DNA of 64,000 bases from Strongyloides papillosus (taxonomy: Eukaryota > Nematoda > Chromadorea > Rhabditida > Strongyloididae): positions 558,001-622,000 of the forward strand of contig SRSI01000044.1 of NCBI GenBank assembly GCA_005656395.1. Reading direction: 5' to 3'. The notes beneath the pieces were generated by a model. It worked only from the letters and a program-made list of their open reading frames with translations. It made no database searches and was not told the origin of the DNA. This document shows, in pieces, positions 41,901-53,932 of the stretch. Position numbers and translations under genes: made by a program. Positions within the stretch are counted from its first letter, which is position 1. Each line of letters begins with the position of its first letter.

Positions 41901-44900
41901 GAAATTTTTCGAAGAATATGGTAATTGAAATTTATCAAAAAATATTGATTGTTCTGTTTCACTTAATGTTGAGATTTTTAATTTATCGTGAAAATGTAAA
42001 AATAAGAGGTAATGGATTTTGGGGGTGTAGATACTTAAAATTTCATTATCCTCCTTACTTGGACATATAACCTCACCTAAAACATGACTTCCAAAAAATA
42101 TTTTCTTTTCATTAATAAATGTACCATTTAAGGAATGTAAAATAATACTTAAAGAGAAGTCAACTTCTTTGCCCTCCTCAAATGACATTAGTCCGCACCT
42201 TGTATCCTCTATAAAATTTTTTATACCTTCATTGATAGATGTTATCAATTCTTCAGCAGCTGTTTGAAGTAACGTTGTATCAATGGCATTTCCATCATTT
42301 GCAAACCAAATAAATGCATAAACAAATATCGATGAAAAATACCATTTTTTTTCATGTGTTAATTTAAGAATCATCATTAAACACCATTCTTCTATATCAT
42401 CCATCCAAAGGTTTCTTAAAACACCAATTGATGTCATAATAATTTTACTGGACAACTCAATAACTCCATCTCTTATACATTTTTCAAATGCTGTTTTGAA
42501 GTGGTTAACTATATCATTGAAAGCTTCCACTGATATGTGTGATCGTAATGGACCAAATTTTGCCATAATATGTAAAGTTTCTAATGGTTTTGTTGTTAAC
42601 CACCTATCAAGTCTCCATTGTTGTCTGGTAAACATTATTGTATCAAATGAATCAGGTAATGGCAGTAATGGTAGTAAAGTCAAAAAATTTGATATTGTCA
42701 TTAAATCAGTCCTATTTTCAGCAACCTTTATAAAAGGATTTATAATTTTAGAAGGTATTTTCTTAACTTTCCAATTAAATATTGTCCTATGGGTAAGGAA
42801 AACGAGCATAGGTTGTGCTATATCCTCAGACCATGTAGATTCTTTTTCACAATACCTTATAATAGAATTATAGACAGCTAAACCTCTGTCAGCCTGATTG
42901 TAATCTAAACCAACTTGATCTAATTGATTCATTAAATTAATAACAGTCCCTCTAAAATGGATATCCTCAGTTATAACATATAATTGTAAAGCTTTTGTAA
43001 ATATTACGTCTAAACTTCTTAAATATTTATTACTAATATCAAGGATAATCTCTTTAGGCTGAACCTCAAATAAGTGAGAATTCAAAAAACCAAGATCATC
43101 ATAGTGATTCCACTCCAAAATCCCATCTTTTTGTGCAGACATCCCATAAACAGAAAATTTATTTTTCGGTTGGTCAATATAAATACCTTCATCATCTAAA
43201 AAATTGAAACCAAAATAATCGATTGGTGGGTGAAACTCAGTCAACCTCATTGAACCAGCATTCTTTGAAAACATCGTTTTTAATATTTGATGGGTAAGTA
43301 TAATACATTCCATTGGACATATAGACATAAATATTTTTATATACATTATTAATTCATTCAAAATATATATTAAGTTATCTAATGATACTAACTCAAGATA
43401 ACAATTCATATAATCAATTGCCATGAAAAGTGGTTTTAAAAATTTTTCACGATTTTCATCATCAAAATTTGTACAATAATTTTCGTAGGTACCAAAAAAA
43501 TTTCTTAATAACATTGTCTCATTTTGTGAGTCAAAAAAAGTTGTTTTTAGTTTTGATCTTATACCATGTCCTAAGAATCTCGATATATCATGTAACTTTT
43601 GAAATTGACCATTTATTTTTGGTGTTGTTTGTGATGTTACTGAGTTATTCTCATAATTTATATCAAAAATCGTTTGTTTGATAAGTTGTTTATTTGTGGC
43701 AGCTGCTGTTATTATTGTATAGTATAAATTCATTGTTTTTAAAGCAACACCACAACCATCTTCATTTTTCATCATCTGTCCTAGTGTTGATTTTGTATCA
43801 AAATTAAATTTTGTCCCAGATATAAAACATTCATAAAAATCTATCTCTGATAGACCTGCTAAAATGTATGTTGATAACTCAATATTATCAGATAATTGCG
43901 AAAGTTGTGTTTGCTCATTATAAATATGTTCATCAATTAATGATAATATACTTATCTTTGGTTCATTATTTCCAATCAAAAATGGAATCCATACATCTCT
44001 CCATTGAGATATTGGTGCAATTCTAACAATTGTTAGGAGAGCTAAATATAATCTATCTTCATTATTAATCATTAACTCATGATAACCATTAATAACCTCC
44101 TCTAGGAGTAATAATAAATTTGAGCCAAAAGATGAGTTAAGGGGTTTAACAACGAAATCAAAATATTTAGGTAAATTCATTGTTTTTGGAAAGTTATTTT
44201 GATATGGTGATAAAAGTGATTTGGGAACTTCAAGTTCAAAAACGTTAGAACCATTAATTTCATTATCTCCATTTCTTAAGAATTGATAAAGATTATCTTC
44301 GCATTCCATGACAACTTTTTTATCTTTTGACAATAGTAATTTTGCAAATATCTCTCTGTTTTTGCTTTGTGTTGTTGAGATGTACTCTGGTGAGTGTTGC
44401 CACGGTATTGAACTAATAAATTGTATACAATTTTTTTGAAATGTGAAATTTTCATTTAAACAGCTTTTCTCAAGACATCCAATTATTTCCTCTAAAAATT
44501 GTGAATCATATATTATCCTATTTGTGTAGGGTATAAGAGATGTTAATGCAACATTTTTTGAAGTTGTTTTATCATCACGTAACAATTTAATAAATAACAT
44601 TTTAACTTCATTTGGTAATATTAAATTCGTACCATTATAAAGACATTTTAAAGTCAATGAAAGTAAAGCTTTTTGTAATCCATTATCCGTTACATTTCTT
44701 ATATCCTTAATATCAATTACCCCAGATAATTGTTGGATGGACAATGGTACAATTTCTAAAATTTCATTAACTATACCAATAGCTATAATTTGATGGGCAA
44801 TTTTAACATTATTTTTTGAAGTATTATTTATGTATAATGAAAGAAGTTTATCAAAAATGATAACTAAAATTTCTGATGATATTTTATTTGAAAAGAAAAA

Positions 44901-46037
44901 ATGTTTTCTTGGTACCCATTCCTCCCCCTCTGATGCATCATTATTTTGAAGAGGATCATTAATATAATTTATCTCACTTATGAACTCATTCTCCTTACTT
45001 TTAACATCCAAAATATATTTTAATTTTTTTGGAAATTGTAATAATTTTTCAAGGAATTGCAAAATGGATAAGGATAATTGATTACTTTCACATCCAATTA
45101 ACATTACAATACTTTCTATAGAATATTTTAATTTTACGTATGTACTATCATCTTCTAAAATTTTTTTCCAACAATGCTTTAATATTAGTATTATTCCTAT
45201 TTGTTCTGATATTTTGTATTCTTCAATCATTATTGATTTCTTGATAATTTCATAAATTATATCATCAATACAATCTACCTCATTATAAATATTTTCTATT
45301 ATACATAACATTTGGCGAGTTGTTTGATCATTCTCAAAAATTATTTCTTCCATAGTTGCTGCTAATTGAATATACCTAACAGAAATATCAGGTATTTTAC
45401 ATTTTTTACAATATTGTATAAATGTTTTCATAAATATAACTAATGCATCAGCAATTCTTTGGTCTTTCCTATCAACTAAATTAATTACAATATCTATAAT
45501 ACCTTTTGATTGTTTTTGGAGGACAGATAGTTTGATATCTTTTAAAAAATATATTAATCTTTTTAAAATATATTCCATGCTATTTATCCCACGATTCCTA
45601 TCAAATTCTTTTAATAATGCATAAATAATTTTTTGCGGATTTGCTATACTACATGAAATTAAAATGCTATCTAGGCATTTCGTTGCAGCAACACGTATAG
45701 AATATTCTTTAACATTTAAAAGCACCGATAACAATTCAAAGTGCTTCAAAAGTTCTTTTAATTGTTTTGAATTTGGTTTATATAATTCACTAAATATATT
45801 AAATAAAAATTGATAAATTATCGAAAAAAATCTTACTTATAGTGATTTGCATAAATAATATCTTTTAGGTCATTTAGGAGTTTTAACAACTCTTGATCAT
45901 CTGACGGGGTATTGGTGATAGATCTATAAAATTTTTAATAATAAGATGTAGAGAAAACAATTTTGATCATACCCTTTAATTTCATCATAAGATAAGGTGG
46001 ATGCCAATTCAGAACGAAATTTTTTAAGTTTTTCCAT
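38976..46037 (-). CDS. HTT: Huntingtin orthologue
   Basis: Complement of join(38976..45789, 45837..45923, 45973..46037), about 2,321 residues. The two 5' introns (49 and 47 bp) keep frame. Huntingtin is a giant HEAT-repeat scaffold for vesicle and axonal transport and autophagy. Evidence: an N-HEAT start (IRVAATKCLDSIL..) matching VRMVADECLNKVI; a bridge-region segment (LELVSLDNLIYIL..QILKTMFSKNAGSM) matching LELATLQDIGKCV..QLLKTLFGTNLAS; and, most telling, LGWKDRRQFEDFWMSLFGVL (about 1684-1703) against human [31 protein letters not shown] and SIVLLSDLFDD also have clear counterparts. The first residues, MEKLKKFRSELAS, resemble the human amphipathic 17-residue start (MATLEKLMKAFES..). No polyglutamine or proline-rich tract follows. 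It is about 800 residues shorter than human HTT, mostly through missing disordered loops. Confidence 0.88.
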
Positions 46038-49000
46038 AAGTGAGATAAATAAAAATATATTATAAACTTAAAATAAATAAATAAATAAATATTTCGTTTC
46101 TTCCTTATCTATACAAAACATAACAAAATGACACAACGCAAAGAAATTTGGAAAAACGATGACAAATAATTAGGTAAAACAAAAAGTAATTGTTAAGAAG
46201 AAGGTAGTTTTTAAATGATAGTAATTAAAAATCTTTAGCTCTACAATGCGGAATTAATGATCTTTTTGAATTAAAAATAGCCCTTATTAAAAATTATATT
46301 CGAAAAATACTTGCGTTCTTTAATAAAGTAATGAAATGTATCAAAATTGATATATTGCGCATTCTAGGGTTAAAAATAAATGGGTTTTGGAATAGTTAAT
46401 ATTTTATAAACTAAAGTCATTAAAAGTTAAAACGGATACAATTATTTTTTTTAGAATTGATAAAAAGAATTTTTAAAAGAAGATAAAGAGAGAGGTTTGT
46501 TTAGACAAATAAGCTTATTAAATACTTTCAGATATTATGAATAGATATATTTTTATATATAAAGGGGTGGTGTATTAACTTATAAGAAATATAAAAAGAA
46601 CTTAAATAAATACGTTTAAAATTGGTAAAAAATGATTGGAAGAGTTTTTTTTTGCTTCATTTTAAAGATAATAGTTATACTTTGATAAAAGTAAAATTAA
46701 GCATTAGTTTTTTATAGTTTAAATAATATTTATAAAGAATAATTATATTTTTTAACATAGCAAAATAAATTAAATGAGGAGAAAAGGAAGTTGGTGATAA
46801 TTTATCTAAAAGTTGTTTTATATATCTATATATGTTAAGTGAAAAGAAACTATAAGAGTGCTTGATAAACATATAGTTTTAGAATTGTTTATAATATAAA
46901 TTTTCAATTGATATGGTACAACAAAGGTTATTTTTAATATCATATTTTCGTGACACAACATTTCATATTTTTGTTTTCTTTTTTTAAAACCCTTTCTTGT
47001 CTTTTTATAAAATTTGAGAAAATAATTTTGAGGAAGAAAAATTTATTATAAATATTATGTGTCCCACAAAAAGAAAAGAGAACTATAAAAAAAGATTTGA
47101 AGTAGAAGAACTAATTAATAAAAACCGTCATTTTGTTTTATTTTATGTATAATTAAATTGGTGACAGTTAAGAGAGAAAGCGAAAAAAAACAAAAACACA
47201 GATTTTGTAAGCCAATTGTTTCAATTATAAGTAAATTGGTGCAAAGAAATGATATTAAAAAGTTGGGAGTTAAAAAATATTTACATACCATTAATATTTG
47301 TTGCTGTTTATTTTAGTATAACTATCCTCAACAAATAAGTATATTTTTTTATCATAATATTAAACAACAAGATATAAATTATTGTTAAAAAGTATGATGC
47401 TTTTAGTTATGATAAAAATATTAGTCAATGTTAATGGAATGAGTTAATTAAAAAAATATTATAATATTTTATTATCACATAAAATAATTATAAGCTTAAA
47501 TGAACAAATATTTGATAGAATTTTTAAAAAAATTAGAATGAATAGCTTTAAATATGATAATATAATAATGAGAACAAATTATCTACTTTTTTATCCGTCA
47601 AAATATGTCATATTCTAGTTTAAAAAAGTGTAATAAAAAATTATATTTCATAAAAAAATTAAATGAATATATTTATAATATAATAAGTGTAAATGGATTA
47701 TAGGTATTTGTAGATATAATAGATTAATGTATAGAGGGTGTGAATTTATTTTAATACGGGAATATTTTTACACCTCTTTTGGTGTAACATATAATTAAAA
47801 AATCAATTATAAATTGATTTAGATAAAGGAGGTGCCTTAAAATGGTAATTTTAATATAATGTTATAAACTTTTTTGTAGTAAGATAAGTTTACCAAACCG
47901 TATTTAGCCAAAGTGACAATTTCCGATAACTTCACTTTTTTACACTTTTAATATTTCGTAATTATAACATTATTAAAACAAAAAAATTGCTTAAATAAAG
48001 AACCATTCATCAAGATAAATAAATATATGTAATTATTATATGACTATACCATTTTATGTTTAAAACTTATACAATATAAATTAAAAAATTTTGCAGTAGT
48101 TTTAAAGTTTCAAAGAACATATATGCATAAAGATTTTGTTAAGTTTTAACACTGTAACATAAGATGATAATTTTTTTATAATCGTTTAAATAATATTAAA
48201 TTGAAGAAATTTGATAGGCTAAATATTTTTAGAAACAATAATAAAATCTAAAAAGATGTATATTAACGATAGAACATTTGTTTTGAACAATGTTACCAAA
48301 TAATGGAAAAAAACTATGTCGGCAGTTTCAAGTAAAGAATATAGTTGTTTTTGTTGTTATATCAAAAAAGAGAAAGTTTTCATTAGCAATATATGGTTAC
48401 ATTAAAAATAATAGAAAATTAAATGAAGAAAAAATTTAGACTACATAAGAAAATAATTAAAAAATTGTCTTGAGATAATCTTATGAATATCATAATGTTA
48501 AAAGATTAAAAATACATATATAAATTTTGTTTTATTATTCTCATCTACACAAGTAACAATTTATTTTACTTATACTTACAAAATATATCATATTAAAGTG
48601 TAAAAAAATAGTTCTATTATTAATAGCTAAAATCTACGTTCAATCTAGGGAAATTAAAATAATAAAATAATTTGAAGAAGAGAAATAGTTATAAAGTTTT
48701 TATTTTTCCAATTTGCATGAAATATTAATTTTTATTTTTCCATATAATTTTAAATATAAATGTTATTTTTTGGTTTTTAGCATTAATACTCTAATTTGAT
48801 ACTATCATTCTATGTTGTAAATTATTTAATGTATAAAATTGGAAGGTTAATATATTCATTTATAAATAAACAGAAGAATGTGAGAATAACACTTTTACGG
48901 TTATATAAATGAAAACATTATTTGCAATTTACAGGGCATAAAGTTCAGTCGTAAAATTGTATTGACAAAACTAGGATAATTTTAAATTTTTTTAATCATA

Positions 49001-52000
49001 TTAATATTATTATAGAACAATAAAATTTATGTCATTATAATATTTTATATGAAAATGTAAAACATTGAGAAATTTTAAAAAATAAAATAACATTCTGATA
49101 GAATGTATTATAAAAATTTTTAAAAAAAAATTGATCTAATGAATCATCAAGTAAACAAAAATTTTAGTGGTATATTTATCATTAAATAGCGCTGATAACG
49201 TACAGAAAACAAAATATAAATTTTGAAAAAAAGTGGTTTATAAAATATCAGTTTAAACATTGAATAGCAAATGAATCTTGTTTATTATATGATAAAATCC
49301 TTATAAAATTCTAAAGTTCAAAATTCTTAAAAGCTTTTAATTCTTTATTAAAAAGTTGTAAAAAATTTTTTACCTTCCACTTTATAACTACTACGAATAA
49401 ATATGAATGAAGTTTAATGCGTGATAAATTTACTTAGAATTAACATTTAATAATGATCTTGATATATAGTAAGGAAAGCAATTTTATTTATGAAATGAGT
49501 TAAATATACTAATAAGTGTTAAATATTAAAGATTTCACAACGAGTAAAAACATTAAATCATATTCTGTAAGATTCCTGCATATGTAAGCTTTATTCTTCA
49601 AAAAAAATGCATATCCCTCGTGAATCTTCTGTTAAAATTTCATTAAGTTACCCTAAATTTATATATCATGAAATTTTTGTTTCTAAAACATTTATACATA
49701 TACTTTATTGTATGTAATTTTTCAATCATTACCGATTTATAAGCAGTTTCTTCAAATTTATTATAATATTTCTAAAAGATTATAATGAACGATACATTTA
49801 AATATCGACCTTATTAAAAGTTTAGCCTTTTATTAAAACTGCTTATCTTTGATAAGGTTTTCGGTGCTTTATTCTAATCAAGCATTAAAGAGATCACTTA
49901 TAATTATTATAAAGTGTCTGTTTTACTTAAAAAAATAAAAGTACCCAGAAATAAAAATTTTTTAATGTCACTAATTTTCAATAGAAAACAACGAAAAACA
50001 TGTAATAACTGAAACTTTAATAAACATATTGAATTGTAAAAATTATTAATTTAAATTTCGTTAGAATTTTATGAAGAAATTTAAGCATTTAGATGTGACT
50101 AGAGCACTACCAGAAAATTCCAGATAAATATTGTTAAGTACGATTACCCCCGTGATATGTGTGAATTGAACTTTTATTGAAGTTTGCAGTAATTTGCGAT
50201 TTTTACCACCTGGACTTTCCGGTAGCAATTTGATTGTACAATTAATTAACTATAATTTTTTTAGTTAAAATAATTTCTATGTTATTGTTTTAAATTATAA
50301 CAATTATAAATATATCTAACAAAATTAGTCTTTTTTGTTAAAAACGAAGAAGTTGCATCAAATTTTTGTGCATGAGGAATGTAAAAAAAATTATTTCCAG
50401 ATTAAATCATATATCTCAGAAAATTAAAATGATATTTCTTCAAGGTTTCCATATATTTCAACTATGTTTTGTGATACACTAATTACCTAGCCAACAAAAG
50501 ATGTCATTTGAATATTGTATATGAGGAAAGTAAAATGCTATATTTCAAATTTTTTTGCATATCATTGTGTTTTAAAATATTATATAAAATTCATTTCAAT
50601 TAAAAAATGTTGATCAAAATTTTTTAAAATTGATTTTTCTGGTACAAATTAATTAATTTCATCCTTACTCACAGCATAAAAATTTTATAAAACTATATTT
50701 TATAATAAAATATTTTACATTTTTAAGAAGACATTAATTATATACCACAGTAACTAATGAAAAAAGAAATTTTTGTTGCCTCAATTTTTCAATTCCTCTC
50801 ATGATATTTGTAAATTTATGTTTTAGAACAAAAACAGTTATTGAGATGTTTTGAATTTATTAATTATACTTATTAGTTTTACTACTACTTTTTTTTGGAA
50901 ATAACGTGGACTGTCTTCGACTTTGAATGTCATAATTGTAATATGTAGATTTTGTACTCTTCAATTTGCTTATGAAATCTTTAAATTCAATGGTGATTCA
51001 TATTAATTTTATAAGTGGAATTTTTAATTTACTATATCAACGTAATGTTTTAAAAACATTATTTTAAGTAATGAAATTTCTTCTGAGTTTGAAAAATAAT
51101 TAGTCCATTTTTAATATATTTCGAAATTGTGTATATAAAAATTATCATTTTTTAAATCGACTTGTTGAGATGTCAAGATTTTAAATGGTATAACTAATAT
51201 CGGAAGCTCTTTTTAACAAAGATTAACGGTTATTTATTATATAATTATAAACCATTCTCAAATATTTTAATTTAGGTGGATTCTTATATGTTATTTACGT
51301 TATAAAAGTTCGTATTATTATAATTTAAATGTCTTTCATACTTATAAAAACCTTATTTTTCTATTTATGTTTTTTTTTATGTTAATTGAAATTTTTATAT
51401 ATCATGATTTATTTTTGCAACTCCTCTTTGATTCTATTTTACTACTAAAATTTCAATGAACACTAATGACTATTTAATTAAACATTTTGATAAAATCATA
51501 TTCAAAATAAAATTACTATTATATAGTTTTTTGTTCTTTTAAATATTTTTAAATAGTAAAATGTATATTTATGATCAATAATCGCGATATAACCCTTAAT
51601 TGCCTTATAATTTTTTAAATATTACTAACTTATTACAACGATCAAGAACTTTACTTCTCCTCTAATTTCTATAAAATTAACAGTTATATTTATTTTTGCT
51701 TTTAGGTTCATAAACAGCATTAAATTTAAAGCTTTAATTTAAAACTCATCCCAAAAAATATAATATTAATTTGTTAAGCTTTATTTATATTATTTTATTA
51801 TTTAAAGTGTTAATAGAGATATTTGTGAACAGCAAAAGTTATAATTGTATTTCTATTGTTTGCAAACTTTTTTGTGTAAAAAAGAATGGTTTATTAACTT
51901 TGATTTCTTGTTGTCTATAAAATAGGAAAATGACTTAAATATGTATCTTTAATCTAAGTATTTATTCCAATATATACTTTTATTAATTTCAAATTCTAAA

Positions 52001-52859
52001 AAAAAGGATGTTTTAAAGTTCTTATGTTTGAGTAATTTTTTATAAAGATAAAGTTATATAAGATAATCTACAGTAATATTCAAAAGAACTAAATAGTATG
52101 AAAAGATTATCTTTTAAATTATTTGAAAACATCATAATTTTCTTAAACAAATTTCTACATTAAAAATAAGCCTTTTCATACTTTGAACGTATTTTCATAA
52201 ATTCAAACATTAACTATCATAGTAAATATATTAAATTACTTTTAAATCCACCCTTTACAACATTTTAAATAAACCATATAATTGATATTTATTATTAAGT
52301 TTTATTCATATACAGCAATTAAAAAGTTTCTTTCTATGCCACAGCTAAAAAATACCAAGAATTAGTGATATCAATTTTTTATTTTTTAATTTCATATTTT
52401 TAAATCAAATTATAAAGTTTTTTTAAATTAACAAAACATATTATTTGTGTTATTGTGTATTTTTACATTGAAAAAAATATTTTTATATTTTTTAAATGAG
52501 TTACATTTGATTATAATTTACATTAATATATTCATATCTGATACTAATAATATAAAAAATTTTCATTTTTATTAAACAATTTCATAGCAAAGTATTCACA
52601 TGATAATCTGAAAATTTACCTCTACAAAAAACAAATATAGTTAAAATTTAATTATAGACTCATAAAACTATGGAGATTTTCAGGAACTATAATTCTAATA
52701 AATTTTTTCAAAAATACTTGTATAAATTCTTTTAAATAATGTTCATTAATTCCGTCGAGATTCATTAACAATCTAAAAATATTTTTTTCATGGAAATATA
52801 GAAAAAGAGAGTTAAGGATAAATATATATGGATATATAAATTAAAGATATTTCAGAAAC
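46038..52859. other. Gene desert
   Basis: Almost 7 kb of very AT-rich sequence upstream of huntingtin. Long stop-free stretches are absent apart from 46675-46872, a low-complexity frame I do not accept. A foldback structure lies at 50107-50225. I saw no tRNA (no B-box-like sequence) or other RNA gene. Confidence 0.55.
50107..50225. repeat. Imperfect inverted repeat (foldback)
   Basis: CTACCAGAAAATTCCAG (50107-50123) is mirrored by CTGGACTTTCCGGTAG (50210-50225). The next ~17 bases inward are also roughly complementary (TAAATATTGTTAAGTAC against the complement of the stretch before 50210). It could be a decayed MITE or a hairpin RNA; nothing in the sequence decides. Confidence 0.4.
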
Positions 52860-52982
52860 ATGGATGTTATTTTTACTGTTTGTATAACAATATTTTTAAA
52901 CTCTTTTATATTCCTCACACAGAGCTATGATACTGAAAAACCTCTCGATTTTAGGATGGTACCTTTAGACAAAGAAAAATAA
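52860..52982 (+). CDS. Candidate tiny secreted peptide (40 residues)
   Basis: An ATG lies four bases after GATATTTCAG (52846-52855), a typical nematode cis/trans-splice acceptor, so the transcript may be SL-trans-spliced. The predicted start MDVIFTVCITIFLNSFIFLT is a good signal peptide, and the remaining 20 residues (QSYDTEKPLDFRMVPLDKEK) are polar. The inverted copy at 58927-59037 also reads SYDTEK..DFR.V......EK in the matching frame, though it lacks the signal peptide. Family unknown. Against it: very short, no polyadenylation signal close by, and the non-coding sequence after the stop is conserved between the arms as well, so the similarity may reflect duplication rather than selection. 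Confidence 0.35.
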   Translation: MDVIFTVCITIFLNSFIFLTQSYDTEKPLDFRMVPLDKEK

Positions 52983-53030
52983 TTTTATCTTTTGTCTTCA
53001 GTTGTCATAAAAAGGCAATGGTGTCCCATG
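52916..53030 (+). repeat. Left arm of large inverted repeat
   Basis: Reverse-complementary to 58927-59037 with roughly three quarters identity over about 110 bp, by eye (shared blocks include ACTGAAAAAC, TCGATTTTAGGA and AGTTGTCAT). Weaker similarity continues inward for perhaps another 150 bp. The two arms bracket the LTR retrotransposon. Confidence 0.7.
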
Positions 53031-53809
53031 AAAGTTCGATTGATAAGAATAAGTTGTACACATATTTTTGTTGTAGAAAAATTGATTTTCCATTAACTCT
53101 ATATAATATCATGTGTATTCATAAAAATTAGAATTATCTCCAGATTTCTTGGCATCAATGATATATTTTTAACATGCAAATATGATATTATAGTTGTTTT
53201 GTAACCAATAAAATGAAAACTATTAAGAGCATTAAAACAACTGTTGAATTATTTGTTGAAAAAAAACGGAAACTTAACACTTTTTTTAAAATATATGGAC
53301 TTTTTAGTTGAAAAATTTTAGTGAATAATTTTTTTAGACTTTTTATTACTATGTTTATATAGAAAAAGTTACATAATGGGAGAAATATTTTATCACTAAT
53401 TACAACAAGTTTCAAAGAAAGCTATAATTAGTTAAACTAACTTTATTTTTTAATGTTCGATGAAAAACGCTTTTTTTGTATATCAGTATATTAATAATGC
53501 TTCTTAATAATAAACAATTATAAAATTACATTATTTTAAATTCTTATATGTCATATTTTTAAAAGTTAAAAGTATAAAAATTAAATATATAGCAAATCTA
53601 AAAGATCCGTAGTAATGTTTCTATGTAGTAATAATTATGCTATAATATGAGAAACAATAATAGATAATGTAAAAGTACTATACTTTTAAAAAATTTTGAT
53701 TGCAAAAATGAGGTAAGATTTCTGAAACACATATGAATAAATGAGTAATATTCTATAAATTGACCAATCTTATTATTGTTTAAAATTTTAGCCTGGGCAT
53801 GAGAGTTCT
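53031..53809. other. Spacer between left inverted-repeat arm and 5' LTR
   Basis: AT-rich with no supported gene; partly the decayed continuation of the inverted repeat. It ends in GTTCT (53805-53809), the left copy of the retrotransposon target duplication. Confidence 0.5.
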
Positions 53810-53932
53810 TGTTGCACATGGTGCAAGAGGATTAGCTTGATATAACTTTGTCATTGTTATTTTCATATATAAAGAGTAATTTTTATAAATAAAGTCAGTA
53901 TCGATAATAATCTGTTTTATTATTGTCTAACA
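53810..53932 (+). repeat. 5' LTR
   Basis: 123 bp, TG...CA. It holds a TATA-like TATATAAAG near 53866 and an AATAAA at 53888-53893, so promoter and polyadenylation signals are packed within about 30 bases. Its last base is the A of the gag ATG. Confidence 0.92.

Noticed and set aside
46675..46872. 65-codon minus-strand frame in the gene desert
   Set aside because: Expected by chance in AT-rich DNA; no recognisable features.
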